This document shows, one piece after another, positions 36,125 to 45,296 of a DNA stretch of 64,000 nt (its first letter is position 1; each line of letters opens with the position of its first letter). The stretch covers positions 3,287,501-3,351,500 of the forward strand of contig NC_020156.1 of the NCBI RefSeq assembly GCF_000332115.1, read 5' to 3'. This stretch comes from Nonlabens dokdonensis DSW-6 (GTDB lineage: Bacteria > Bacteroidota > Bacteroidia > Flavobacteriales > Flavobacteriaceae). Below the pieces are notes generated by a model, which saw only the letters and a program-made list of their open reading frames with translations, was not told the origin of the DNA and searched no databases. Both the position numbers and the translations under genes were made by a program.

Positions 36125-37465
36125 ATGGAATATATACCTAACATCATTTTTATTCTACTCCTTGTTGCAGGAATAGGATATTTTGCAAGCAACATTAAAA
36201 AAATCATCCGTAATGTAAAATTAGGGAAAGAAGTAGATCGATCTGATCGTAAAGGTGAGCGCTTTGCTCAAATGGCGCGTATAGCGTTAGGTCAGTCTAA
36301 AATGGTAAAAAGACCTATTGCAGGCTTTCTTCACATTATTGTTTACGTAGGATTTGTAATCATTAATATAGAAGTTCTTGAAATTATTATAGACGGAATT
36401 ACCGGTAGTCATAGAATTTTTGCACCGTATTTAGGTGGTGTTTATGATTTCTTAATCGCAACCTTTGAAATTCTAGCGCTTCTTGTTTTAATTACTGTAG
36501 TTGTTTTTTGGGTAAGAAGAAACGCTTTGAATATCAAACGTTTTACAATGGGTGAATTAAAAGGCTGGCCTAAGAATGATGCCAATTATATTCTTTATTT
36601 TGAAGTAGTATTAATGAGCTTATTCTTAATAATGAATGCTACCGACTTTATTTTACAAACTAGAGGAGTAGAAGGTTATGCACATGCAGGTGAGATTTTT
36701 GGTTCATTTCCGGTATCCCAATTTGTTGCAATTCCATTTGAAACAATGGCAGATGGTACATTAATAGCTATAGAAAGAACCGCCTGGTGGTTGCACATTG
36801 CTGGGATTTTAGTATTTCTTAATTATTTATATTGGTCTAAGCATTTACATATTATGCTGGCTTTCCCTAACGTTTACTTTGCAAAACTTACACCTCAAGG
36901 ACAGTTTACTAATATGGAAGCTGTAACTAAGGAAGTAAAAATGATGATGGATCCTAATGCAGATCCATTTGCAGCGCCAGATCCTAACGAGGCAGATGAA
37001 GAACCAGCATCTTTAGGAGCAGCAGATATTTTTGATTTGAATCAAGTACAGCTACTTAATGCCTACACTTGTACAGAATGTGGTCGTTGTACCTCAGAGT
37101 GTCCTGCAAATATTACAGGTAAGAAACTCAGCCCGCGTAAAATCATGATCGATACTCGAGACAGGTTAGAAGAAGTAGGTTCAGTGATTAATAAAGAAGG
37201 TGAGTGGAAAGACGATGGTAAGACATTATTAAACGACTACATCACCACAGAAGAACTTTGGGCATGTACCACTTGCAACGCTTGTGTAGAGGCTTGTCCT
37301 ATAGGAATAGACCCATTGAGTATTATCATGGAAATGAGAAGGTATTTAGTACTTGAAAATAGTGCGGCACCTAGCGAACTTAATGTTACTATGGGTAATA
37401 TTGAAAACAACGGCGCGCCATGGCCTTACAATCAAATGGACCGTCTTAACTGGGCAAACGAGTAA
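36125..37465 (+). CDS. Membrane-bound 4Fe-4S electron-transfer protein
   Basis: 446 residues. The N-terminal part has about five membrane helices (3-22, 65-85, 108-130, 155-175, 215-240) with nitrate-reductase-gamma-like features. The C-terminal half carries two 4Fe-4S clusters: Cys316/319/322/326 (CTECGRCTSECP) and Cys381/384/387/391 (CTTCNACVEACP). This is the layout of HdrC/GlpC-related electron-transfer proteins. With the downstream CCG-domain protein it likely forms a membrane-bound thiol- or quinone-linked oxidoreductase. The true donor and acceptor are unknown. Confidence 0.88.
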   Translation: MEYIPNIIFILLLVAGIGYFASNIKKIIRNVKLGKEVDRSDRKGERFAQMARIALGQSKMVKRPIAGFLHIIVYVGFVIINIEVLEIIIDGITGSHRIFAPYLGGVYDFLIATFEILALLVLITVVVFWVRRNALNIKRFTMGELKGWPKNDANYILYFEVVLMSLFLIMNATDFILQTRGVEGYAHAGEIFGSFPVSQFVAIPFETMADGTLIAIERTAWWLHIAGILVFLNYLYWSKHLHIMLAFPNVYFAKLTPQGQFTNMEAVTKEVKMMMDPNADPFAAPDPNEADEEPASLGAADIFDLNQVQLLNAYTCTECGRCTSECPANITGKKLSPRKIMIDTRDRLEEVGSVINKEGEWKDDGKTLLNDYITTEELWACTTCNACVEACPIGIDPLSIIMEMRRYLVLENSAAPSELNVTMGNIENNGAPWPYNQMDRLNWANE

Positions 37466-37468
37466 ATT

Positions 37469-37900
37469 ATGAGTGAAGAACAATTTAAAGAAGCATTAAA
37501 TGAAGATGGATCGCTTGCTAGTCCTGTACTTGCAGATGGTGTCAAGAATTATTTAATTGATATAGACGGTACTGTTACAGAAGATGTACCTAATGAAGAG
37601 CCAGAAAGAATGGCGACTTGTCAACCTTTTCCTGACGCTTTAAAGACATTGAATGAGTGGTATGATGACGGTCATGTCATCTGTTTTTTCACTTCAAGAA
37701 CCGAAGAGCATCGAGAAGTTACAGAAAACTGGCTTCAAGAGCATGGCTTTAAATATCACAGCCTCTTGATGGGTAAACCTAGAGGTGGTAACTACCATTG
37801 GATTGATAATCACATGGTAAGAGCTACGCGTTATACAGGTGAGTTCACCCATTTAGTGGAGAAAGAAGTGACCATAGAGGTTTTTAAAAACCATAAATAG
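37469..37900 (+). CDS. HAD-superfamily-like phosphatase, unknown substrate
   Basis: 143 residues. The first HAD motif DIDGT (about 31-35) supplies the nucleophile Asp and the general acid. CFFTSRTEEHR (about 72-82) has the second-motif Thr/Ser, and HWIDNHMVRAT (about 110-120) the late Asp. It is a short, cap-less HAD member. Some databases call similar genes phosphoheptose isomerase, which the sequence does not support (no SIS domain). It lies between two Fe-S genes, with only 3 nt after the upstream stop, so it is probably co-expressed. Confidence 0.78.
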   Translation: MSEEQFKEALNEDGSLASPVLADGVKNYLIDIDGTVTEDVPNEEPERMATCQPFPDALKTLNEWYDDGHVICFFTSRTEEHREVTENWLQEHGFKYHSLLMGKPRGGNYHWIDNHMVRATRYTGEFTHLVEKEVTIEVFKNHK

Positions 37901-37911
37901 GTGAATAGGTC

Positions 37912-37927
37912 CGCTTTCGCGAAAGCG
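37912..37927. repeat. Dispersed 16-bp palindrome, copy 10 (intergenic)
   Basis: Exact CGCTTTCGCGAAAGCG, extended by one more symmetric base on each side (CCG...CGG). Confidence 0.9.
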
Positions 37928-37998
37928 GAATTCATACAACCTTAATTTATAAAATTACAATTCTGAATTCTAGAAGCAGAGTTCTCAATTAAAGAAAT

Positions 37999-38790
37999 AT
38001 GAGTAACAATTTAGTAGTACCAACAGCCGCAGAATTTATAGCACAAGGAAAACAGCCTGAGGTGTTGTTTTGGGTAGGATGTAGTGGAAGTTTTGACGAT
38101 AGAGCAAAGAAAATCACCAAAGCTTTTGTGAAATTGCTCAATAAGGCAGGAGTAGAGTTTGCAGTTTTAGGAGCTGAAGAAAGTTGTTCTGGAGATCCAG
38201 CAAAACGTGCTGGGAATGAATTTCTTTTCCAGATGCAAGCGATGATGAATATCGAGGTGTTGAATGGCTATGAGGTTAAAAACATAGTAACTGCTTGTCC
38301 GCATTGTTTCAATACTCTTAAAAATGAATATCCAGAATTAGGTGGTAATTATGAAGTAGTTCATCATACTCAATTTTTGAAAACCCTCATTTCTGATGGA
38401 AGATTAAAAATTGAAGGAGGAAAATTTAAGGGTAAGAAGATCACTTATCACGATCCGTGTTATCTAGGTAGAGCAAATAATGAATATGAAGCACCTAGAG
38501 AACTTCTTGAGAAATTAGATGTAGCGCTGGTTGAAATGAAACGCAGCCGTCGTAATGGTTTATGTTGCGGTGCTGGTGGAGCCCAAATGTTTAAAGAACC
38601 TGAAGAAGGAAATAAAGATATCAATATAGAACGTACAGATGAGGCTATAGATACTGGAGCCGATATTATTGCTGCAGGTTGCCCTTTCTGTAATACGATG
38701 ATGACAGATGGTGTTAAAGCCGCAGAGAAAGAAGAAAAAATCGAAGTACTAGACATAGCAGAATTAATCGCAAACGCAGAAGAATTATAA
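37999..38790 (+). CDS. CCG-domain Fe-S protein (HdrB/GlpC-like)
   Basis: 263 residues with two cysteine-rich CCG domains: CPHCFNT (about 97-103) and, in the second half, CYLGRANNEY, LCCGAGG and GCPFCNTMM. These CCG motifs bind non-cubane [4Fe-4S] clusters in heterodisulfide reductase subunit B, glycolate oxidase and related enzymes. No membrane helices, so it is the soluble partner of the membrane Fe-S protein at 36125. The enzymatic reaction in Flavobacteria is not established. Confidence 0.9.
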   Translation: MSNNLVVPTAAEFIAQGKQPEVLFWVGCSGSFDDRAKKITKAFVKLLNKAGVEFAVLGAEESCSGDPAKRAGNEFLFQMQAMMNIEVLNGYEVKNIVTACPHCFNTLKNEYPELGGNYEVVHHTQFLKTLISDGRLKIEGGKFKGKKITYHDPCYLGRANNEYEAPRELLEKLDVALVEMKRSRRNGLCCGAGGAQMFKEPEEGNKDINIERTDEAIDTGADIIAAGCPFCNTMMTDGVKAAEKEEKIEVLDIAELIANAEEL

Positions 38791-39416
38791 TGAAAAAACT
38801 AACCATCCTATTACTCGTATTTATTACCAGTACGATCGTCAATGCACAAAAATTTGATGATGCTGTTGTGACAGAACTTTCAGACAAAGTTTGTGAGTGC
38901 TTGAAAACAAAAGGAAAAATAGAAACAAAAGCGCAAGCTGAATTAGAATTAGGTACCTGTATGCTCAGTGCTTATTCCAAAAATCAAGAATACTTTGATA
39001 AAAATGGCGCTAACTTCCTTGAAGGCGATAATGCAGAAAAACTTGGAGAACAAATAGGAATAAAATTGGTGGGTTTTTGTCCAGAATCGTTACCATTATT
39101 TATGCTCTTTGCAGATGAATTTGCTGATGAAATGGAGTCCGAGTCTGATAACAATGAGGAAAATATAATTATCACTGGTAAAATTACAAAAGTTGAAAAC
39201 GATAAGTTCAAATCCTTTGAAATCAAAGATGAAAATGGACGTAAGCGTAATGTGTTATGGCTTACCTATGTTGATAATGATCAACTGCTAGAAGATGCTG
39301 TAAAAGGTAAAAAGACTTATCAATTCACCGCATTGGAACTAGATATATATGATCCTCGTATAGGAGAATACCGTAATATGCTAGTGTTAGACCGTATTGA
39401 AGAAAAGCAAGAGTAA
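38790..39416 (+). CDS. Exported protein of unknown function
   Basis: 208 residues. Signal peptide MKKLTILLLVFITSTIVNAQ, then a helical part with two Cys (about 31 and 51, in VCECLKTKG and GTCMLSA) that could form a disulfide. The C-terminal beta-rich domain (about 125-205: IIITGKITKVEND, then RMLVLDRIEE-like) may be an OB-like fold. The start codon overlaps the previous stop by 1 nt (TAATG), so it is translationally coupled. Common in Flavobacteriia, role unknown. Confidence 0.72.
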   Translation: MKKLTILLLVFITSTIVNAQKFDDAVVTELSDKVCECLKTKGKIETKAQAELELGTCMLSAYSKNQEYFDKNGANFLEGDNAEKLGEQIGIKLVGFCPESLPLFMLFADEFADEMESESDNNEENIIITGKITKVENDKFKSFEIKDENGRKRNVLWLTYVDNDQLLEDAVKGKKTYQFTALELDIYDPRIGEYRNMLVLDRIEEKQE

Positions 39417-39629
39417 TTGAAAGAAAAAACAGACTATAAAAGCATTGTGCTTTCCGGATCTTTTGGAGGTCTTGTTTACGCAATCCTCATGTCTATTTTC
39501 TATCAATTTACTGATGATAAAGGGTTTAGCATCATAAAGTTTGTGATAGACTTTACGATGTTTGGGATTTTAATTGCTGTAGTGATATGGTGGTCCATGA
39601 GAAAGTCAAAAAAGAATAAAAACAAATGA
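39417..39629 (+). CDS. Small two-helix membrane protein
   Basis: 70 residues, TTG start immediately after the stop of the previous gene. Two membrane helices (about 10-28 and 38-60) and a basic tail. It closely resembles in layout the 39818 gene (short polar N-terminus, Gly-rich turn, FxxD between helices, aromatic-rich second helix, basic tail), suggesting a tandem paralogue pair. No function recognised. Confidence 0.55.
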   Translation: MKEKTDYKSIVLSGSFGGLVYAILMSIFYQFTDDKGFSIIKFVIDFTMFGILIAVVIWWSMRKSKKNKNK

Positions 39630-39817
39630 GTTTATTTGACTGTGATACAAGTCAATTCAGTTTGGTATAGTAACTGGTTGAATGATGTCATTTTTTAGTT
39701 CAAAGTTGTTATTAAAACTGATTTGTAGTTTTTGAATTATTAGTTTTCTAATTATTTTATAAATAGGCACTTCTCGCTTCTTTCTTGCAGGAATAATGGT
39801 TAAAAAAAACTTCTAAG

Positions 39818-40033
39818 ATGATTGCAAATAAGGAAACTAGAGCATCGTTTCAATCGAGATTGATATATTCGATAGCTATTTCAGGTGGATTCACGTTGTT
39901 TTTTGAATCTTTAGATTACTTTTTTGTCGATGAGCCATTTCAAATATGGGTTGCTATAACTTCATTTATTCTATTTGCCATAGCACTTTTAATAATGAGT
40001 TATTATTTTATGACTAAAAAAGTAAAGCGATAA
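39818..40033 (+). CDS. Small two-helix membrane protein, paralogue of 39417 gene
   Basis: 71 residues with two membrane helices (about 14-31 and 41-62), ending KKVKR. Pattern similarity to the 39417 protein is visible (SGGF near the first helix, FVDEP in the inter-helix loop), although identity is low. It stands after a 188-nt spacer with no clear terminator. Confidence 0.55.
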   Translation: MIANKETRASFQSRLIYSIAISGGFTLFFESLDYFFVDEPFQIWVAITSFILFAIALLIMSYYFMTKKVKR

Positions 40034-40091
40034 AGACCAAAACAGAATAGAGTAAGGATCATCTAAACAAAAAGAAACAAAACTATAAATT

Positions 40092-40574
40092 ATGCATGCA
40101 AATTTTAAAGATCTTCCTGATGAGTCTAGAGTATGGATTTATCAAGCCAATAGACCCTTTACAACTGATGAGCTTAATGAGCTAAAACCTCAAATGGATA
40201 ACTTCCTTCAAAAATGGACCGCTCATGGCAAAGATCTTGTTGCTGGTGTAGAATATCCTTATAACCGTTTCATTGTAATAGGATTAGACCAGTCTAATGC
40301 AGGTGCAACTGGCTGCTCAATAGATGCTAGTGTACGTTTTATTCAGTCGGTCGAAAAAGCATTTCGTATAGATTTGATGGATAAAATGAATGTGACATTT
40401 AAAAATGGTCAATACGTTGCCCATAAAGAGTTATCTGATTTCAAAAAAATGGCTAAGGCAAAGTCGGTCTCTCCTAATACAATAGTTTTCAATAATCTGG
40501 TAGAAACTGTAGGAGAGTATAAAGAGAATTGGGAAGTTCCTGCTAGTGAAAGCTGGCATTCGAGATTTTTTTGA
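40092..40574 (+). CDS. Conserved Bacteroidota protein of unknown function
   Basis: 160 residues, soluble. Characteristic phrases are RVWIYQANRPFTTDEL at the start, GCSIDASVRFIQ in the middle (residues ~78-89) and SWHSRFF at the C-terminus. Databases often label such proteins ABC transporter ATPase, but no Walker A or signature motif exists, so that name is wrong. A conserved Cys (GCSIDAS) could be functional. A clear terminator lies about 110 nt downstream. Confidence 0.75.
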   Translation: MHANFKDLPDESRVWIYQANRPFTTDELNELKPQMDNFLQKWTAHGKDLVAGVEYPYNRFIVIGLDQSNAGATGCSIDASVRFIQSVEKAFRIDLMDKMNVTFKNGQYVAHKELSDFKKMAKAKSVSPNTIVFNNLVETVGEYKENWEVPASESWHSRFF

Positions 40575-40680
40575 TCTTTTAATTTTCATCGATTTTATAT
40601 CATTAAATACCTATAGTTAAATTTTATTGTGGCATCTGAGTTAATTTGCCTTATATAAACAGTTCATAAATCAGTTCACA

Positions 40681-40708
40681 AACCAGTCTAAATTAGGCTG
40701 GTTTTTTT
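40681..40708 (+). terminator. Rho-independent terminator
   Basis: 8-bp stem AACCAGTC / GGCTGGTT (one G-U pair) with a 7-nt loop and a run of seven T, downstream of the 40092 gene. Confidence 0.8.
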
Positions 40709-40787
40709 ATGCCATGCCTTTACTTTTCGGTATCTTTCGATTGAGGAACGATTGTTGGTTCCTTAATGAAAATGCAGGAAAAATAAT

Positions 40788-43721
40788 ATGAAATTTAAAT
40801 ATGCTTTAAGGCTTTTTGTGGTTGTAGCTTTCGCGAAAGCGTACACATCACAAGCTCAATTAAACAGCAACACTCCTTTAATATCAAATGATTCTATCGC
40901 ACAAAAACAATGGGTGGATAGTGTTTACAATAGTTTATCTCAGAAAGAAAAAATAGGTCAATTATTCATGGTGGACTTGTTTTCTAATAAGGGAAAAGCA
41001 CATGTGGACAAAGTGAGAAAACTAGTTACCGATCATAAAATAGGTGGAATCATCTTCTCTAAAGGTGGACCAGTGCAACAAGCATATCTAACAAATGAAC
41101 TGCAAGAAAAGTCCAAGACTAAAATGCTCATTGCGATGGATGCAGAATGGGGACTTGCAATGAGACTGGACAGTACGTATGCTTTTCCTTGGAACATGAC
41201 GCTAGGAGCGACGCCAGGTAAGCAATCTAGTTATGAAGTAGGTAAACGTATAGGAGAACATTGTAAACGGTTAGGAGTTCACATCAATTTTGCACCAGAT
41301 GTTGATATTAATACAAATCCGCTGAATCCTATTATAGGAAATAGAAGTTTTGGAGAAGACATGAATAATGTTACTGATAAAGCAAGTGCATTTATGAATG
41401 GTATGCAAAGTACGGGAACGCTCGCTTGTGCTAAACACTTTCCAGGTCATGGAGATACAGATACCGATAGCCATAAGACATTACCTACTGTAGATTTCAG
41501 TGCAGAGCGCATCGATAGTGTAGAATTATATCCTTATAAGAGGCTTATTGATAAAGGTATGGCCAGTGTGATGGTGGCTCATTTAAATATCCCTAGTCTA
41601 GAGCCCAGACCAGGATATCCTACCAGCATTAGTGAAAAAGTTGTTACAGACTTATTGAAAACCAAGTTAGGATTCAACGGATTGATTTTTACAGATGCTT
41701 TAAATATGAAAGGAGCCAGTAACTTTAGCGCTCCTGGAGAGATAGATTTGCAAGCTTTTAAAGCTGGAAATGATGTATTGCTAATTTCTGAAGACGTACC
41801 CAAATCAATTGAAAAAATTCAAGCAGCGATTGAGGCAGGAGAACTAACAGAAGAGCGACTGGAGCATTCGGTTAAAAAGATCTTGATGTCTAAGTATGTG
41901 GTTGGGCTTCACAATTATGAGCCAGTTCAAATCCCACAATTAGTTGAAGACCTCAATACAGAGAAGGATGATGTGGTTTATGAAAATGCTATTTCTGCGG
42001 CAGTTACTGTTTTGAAAAATAAAAGCGATATCCTTCCTATTAAGAATTTAGAAACTAAAAAAATTGCTTATGTAGAATTAGGCGATGACTCTGGAACGGT
42101 GTTTTTAAATGAGTTGAATAAATATACTCAGGTAGATCAAGTGAAAAGTACTCAACTAGACGGTTTGCTTAAAAATCTGGAAAAATATAATACGGTTATC
42201 ATCGGATTACACAGAAGTAATGAAAACCCATGGAAATCTTACAAATTAAAAGAAAAGGAACTAACCTGGCTCTACGAGATTTCACGTAAGCACGATGTGA
42301 TTTTTGACGGATTTGTAAGACCATACATGCTGGAGCAACTCAAGACTATTGAAAACTTAGAAGGTATCATAATGTCTTATCAAAATAGCGAATGGAGTCA
42401 GAAGGTGAGCGCTCAAATTATTTTTGGAGCTCGTGATGCTGTTGGAACCTTGCCTGTAAGCTCTGGACTATTTAAGGTAAATGAAGGGATTAAAGTGGAG
42501 AATATTAAACGACTTAGTTATGGAAGTAACCCTTCTAGTGTTGGCTTTGATTCTAAAATGGTATCAAAAATAGATAGTATAGCAATGCATACTATCAATG
42601 GTAAAGGTGCACCAGGAATACAAATTCTTGTAGCAAGAAGAGGCAAGGTCGTTCTAGATAAAACCTATGGTTATCATACCTATGATAAAAAAGATGCCGT
42701 TAAAAGTAATGACGTTTATGATATTGCATCAGTAACTAAGATTCTAGCAACTTTACCATTAGTAATGGAACTAGAAGAGAATAACGTCATTTCTTTAGAC
42801 GATGCCATCTCAAAACTTGATACAGACCTTAAAAGCACTAATAAAGAGCAAATTACTGTTAAACAGATGCTCTCTCACTATGGAAGACTCAAGCCTTGGA
42901 TTCCGTTTTATGTTTATACTCTAGATTCTATAACTAACAAGCCATCACCGCTGTTTTATAGTTCTGGTTCTAAATCTAGTTTCAATATTCCAGTGGCCGA
43001 TAGGTTATTTGCTAATGCGACTGTTCAAGACAGAATGTATAATCAGATTAAAGAAAGTGAGTTAAGAGATAAATTAGAATACAAGTACAGTGATTTACCT
43101 TACTATATAATGAAAAGGTATATAGAAAAACACTACAATAAAAACCTTGATGAACTCACACAGAATCATTTTTACAGTTCCTTGGGGATGAATCGTACTG
43201 GTTATTTGCCATTAAATAAATTCCCTAAAAAAGAAATCATTCCTACTGAAGATGACAAAACCTTTAGAAATCAATTGATTCATGGTTATGTGCATGATCA
43301 AGGTGCTGCTATGCAAGGTGGAATAGGTGGACACGCAGGAATATTCTCTACCACAAATGATGTTGCAAAAATGATGCAAATGTATTTACAAGGAGGTACA
43401 TACGGTGGTAGACAATACCTTAAGCAAGAAACCATTGATAAATTTAATACTTGTTATTATTGTGAAAATGATGTGAGACGCGGCGTAGGCTTTGATAAAC
43501 CTCAATTAGAAGATTCTGGACCTACTTGCGGTTGCGTAGGTAGAAGTAGCTTCGGTCATAGTGGTTTTACAGGAGCTTATACTTGGGCAGATCCAGAAGA
43601 GGAAATAGTTTATGTGTTTCTTTCTAACAGAGTACATCCAGATGCTGATAACAGGTTTATTATTCAAGAAAATATAAGAACTAATATTCAGCAAATAATC
43701 TATGACTCGATCATAGACTAA
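40788..43721 (+). CDS. GH3 (NagZ-like) and beta-lactamase-family fusion, exported
   Basis: 977 residues with a signal peptide ending AFAKAYTSQAQ. Residues ~45-400 are a glycoside-hydrolase family 3 domain with the NagZ catalytic loop KHFPGHGDTDTDSH (216-229) and nucleophile Asp303 in FTDALNMKG. Residues ~400-590 are a linker like GH3 C-terminal domains. Residues ~600-970 are a serine beta-lactamase/DD-peptidase-like domain with Ser648-x-x-Lys651 (SVTK), Tyr767-Ser (YSD) and a late GHSGFTG. It likely recycles or trims peptidoglycan. Such two-domain fusions are known in Bacteroidota. The signal peptide end is made by the palindrome. Confidence 0.9.
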   Translation: MKFKYALRLFVVVAFAKAYTSQAQLNSNTPLISNDSIAQKQWVDSVYNSLSQKEKIGQLFMVDLFSNKGKAHVDKVRKLVTDHKIGGIIFSKGGPVQQAYLTNELQEKSKTKMLIAMDAEWGLAMRLDSTYAFPWNMTLGATPGKQSSYEVGKRIGEHCKRLGVHINFAPDVDINTNPLNPIIGNRSFGEDMNNVTDKASAFMNGMQSTGTLACAKHFPGHGDTDTDSHKTLPTVDFSAERIDSVELYPYKRLIDKGMASVMVAHLNIPSLEPRPGYPTSISEKVVTDLLKTKLGFNGLIFTDALNMKGASNFSAPGEIDLQAFKAGNDVLLISEDVPKSIEKIQAAIEAGELTEERLEHSVKKILMSKYVVGLHNYEPVQIPQLVEDLNTEKDDVVYENAISAAVTVLKNKSDILPIKNLETKKIAYVELGDDSGTVFLNELNKYTQVDQVKSTQLDGLLKNLEKYNTVIIGLHRSNENPWKSYKLKEKELTWLYEISRKHDVIFDGFVRPYMLEQLKTIENLEGIIMSYQNSEWSQKVSAQIIFGARDAVGTLPVSSGLFKVNEGIKVENIKRLSYGSNPSSVGFDSKMVSKIDSIAMHTINGKGAPGIQILVARRGKVVLDKTYGYHTYDKKDAVKSNDVYDIASVTKILATLPLVMELEENNVISLDDAISKLDTDLKSTNKEQITVKQMLSHYGRLKPWIPFYVYTLDSITNKPSPLFYSSGSKSSFNIPVADRLFANATVQDRMYNQIKESELRDKLEYKYSDLPYYIMKRYIEKHYNKNLDELTQNHFYSSLGMNRTGYLPLNKFPKKEIIPTEDDKTFRNQLIHGYVHDQGAAMQGGIGGHAGIFSTTNDVAKMMQMYLQGGTYGGRQYLKQETIDKFNTCYYCENDVRRGVGFDKPQLEDSGPTCGCVGRSSFGHSGFTGAYTWADPEEEIVYVFLSNRVHPDADNRFIIQENIRTNIQQIIYDSIID
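40826..40841. repeat. Dispersed 16-bp palindrome, copy 11 (signal peptide of GH3 gene, 1 mismatch)
   Basis: AGCTTTCGCGAAAGCG, translated as AFAKA at the end of the signal peptide. Confidence 0.85.
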
Positions 43722-43732
43722 AAATACAATTA

Positions 43733-44869
43733 ATGAAACTAGCTATAGTTTGTTATCCTACCTTCGGAGGAAGTGGAGTAGTGGCTACCATGCTCGGTAC
43801 TGCACTTGCAGAGAGAGGACATGAAGTACATTTTGTTACCTACAAGCAACCAGTACGACTAGAATTGCTTTCTAGAAATATATTTTTTCATGAAGTAAAT
43901 GTAGAGGAATATCCATTATTTCATTATCAACCTTATGACCTAGCACTTTCTAGTAAATTAGTAAATGTAGTTCAAGAATATGGTATCGAATTATTACATG
44001 TACATTATGCGATACCACATGCTTATGCCGGCTATATGGCGCAGCAAATGCTCAAGGATCATGGAATTACCTTACCCATGGTAACTACACTTCATGGAAC
44101 TGATATAACTTTGGTAGGTAACCATCCAGTTTATAAACCTTCTGTTACTTTTAGTATTAATCATAGTGATGTGGTTACCTCTGTATCTGCTAGTTTAAAA
44201 AATGACACAATAGAGCTTTTTGATATTACTAAACATATAGATGTAGTTCCTAACTTTATCGATATGTCTCAATATAAAACCGAATTCAAAGACTGTGATC
44301 GTACGATCATGGCATTCCCGCAGGAGCGTATTATTACACATATCAGTAACATGCGACCAGTGAAACGCATTATGGATGTAGTTAAAGTCTTTGAAAAAAT
44401 AGAAAAGGAAATCCCTTCGATCTTAATTATGGTAGGCGATGGGCCAGAACGTTTTGCGGCAGAAGAATATGCCAACAAAGCAGGATTAAAATTGAAGATC
44501 AAATGGGTAGGAAACAGTACTGAAATAGATCGTATTCTCTGTTTTTCTGATTTGTTTTTACTACCATCTGAGAAAGAAAGCTTTGGACTGGCAGCTTTGG
44601 AGGCTATGGCAAATCGTACGCCAGTTATTTCAACTAACACAGGTGGATTGCCAGAAGTAAATGAGGACGGCGTTTCTGGTTTTACTTGCTCCGTTGGTGA
44701 TATAGATGGAATGGCTGCAAAAGCTATTAAAATATTACAAGAAGATCACGTTCTTGATACGTTTAAGAATGCCGCTTTCGCGAAAGCGGAACAATACGAC
44801 ATATTAAAAATAATACCACAATATGAGAAATTATATGAAACTGTGCTTGCTAGCTCTCACGATTCTTAG
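43733..44869 (+). CDS. bshA: N-acetyl-alpha-D-glucosaminyl L-malate synthase
   Basis: 378 residues, GT4 glycosyltransferase making GlcNAc-malate, the first step of bacillithiol synthesis. Visible family features are CYPTFGGSGVVATMLG for UDP-GlcNAc binding, LHVHYAIPHAYAGYMA, TTLHGTDITLVG, VPNFID, SNMRPVKR, and the GT4 E-x7-E block EKESFGLAALEAM. Bacillithiol or a related thiol is used by many Bacteroidota. A copy of the palindrome is read as AFAKA near residue 349. It is separated from the GH3 fusion gene by 11 nt and is in the same operon. Confidence 0.92.
   Translation: MKLAIVCYPTFGGSGVVATMLGTALAERGHEVHFVTYKQPVRLELLSRNIFFHEVNVEEYPLFHYQPYDLALSSKLVNVVQEYGIELLHVHYAIPHAYAGYMAQQMLKDHGITLPMVTTLHGTDITLVGNHPVYKPSVTFSINHSDVVTSVSASLKNDTIELFDITKHIDVVPNFIDMSQYKTEFKDCDRTIMAFPQERIITHISNMRPVKRIMDVVKVFEKIEKEIPSILIMVGDGPERFAAEEYANKAGLKLKIKWVGNSTEIDRILCFSDLFLLPSEKESFGLAALEAMANRTPVISTNTGGLPEVNEDGVSGFTCSVGDIDGMAAKAIKILQEDHVLDTFKNAAFAKAEQYDILKIIPQYEKLYETVLASSHDS
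44773..44788. repeat. Dispersed 16-bp palindrome, copy 12 (in bshA)
   Basis: Exact CGCTTTCGCGAAAGCG, extended symmetrically to CCG...CGG, translated as AFAKA. Confidence 0.9.
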
Positions 44870-45296
44870 TCTAAGTTCATGCAATAGTAAAAAAGGGATG
44901 AAAGATCTAACTCTCAAAACCAGTACTGAGGAATTTGTAGTTTTTATGGAGGATAGCAATACCAATATTATGGAACAAACAACCATGATAATAAGTTCTC
45001 AAAAAGAGTTAGAAACTTTTTTTACCGTGTTTAATGCAACTAAAAATCCCAAGGTAGATTTGCCAATTGTTGATTTTAAAAATCAAAGTGTTCTCGTTGC
45101 TGGAATGGGGCAAAAATCATCTGGCGGCTACTCATTTCAGGAACCTGAAGTAGTAAACAAAAAAACCAAAACTTATAACTTCAAGGTAATCTCACCTGGA
45201 CCAAAAGATCTGGTAACAATGTCGCTCACGACTCCAGGAATGATCGTTATTGCAAATCAGCCAGCAGAAAAGGTTAAAATAAACCTTGTTGATTAA
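44823..45296 (+). CDS. PrcB-like lipoprotein
   Basis: 157 residues. Lipoprotein signal with lipobox LSSC (residue ~20), then a domain resembling the PrcB C-terminal (protease-complex-inhibitor-like) fold: VLVAGMGQKSSGGYSFQ (about 93-109) and the late strand MTTPG-like before VIANQPAEKVKIN. The gene overlaps the end of bshA by 47 bp, and an internal ATG at 44835 would shorten the overlap to 35 bp. A regulatory role towards proteases is inference from the domain. Confidence 0.7.
   Translation: MRNYMKLCLLALTILSLSSCNSKKGMKDLTLKTSTEEFVVFMEDSNTNIMEQTTMIISSQKELETFFTVFNATKNPKVDLPIVDFKNQSVLVAGMGQKSSGGYSFQEPEVVNKKTKTYNFKVISPGPKDLVTMSLTTPGMIVIANQPAEKVKINLVD

Noticed and set aside
37469-37900. Annotation as phosphoheptose isomerase
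   Set aside because: There is no SIS domain; the DIDGT and late Asp pattern points to a HAD-like enzyme.
40092-40574. Annotation as ABC transporter ATPase
   Set aside because: No Walker A, Walker B or signature motif in 160 residues.
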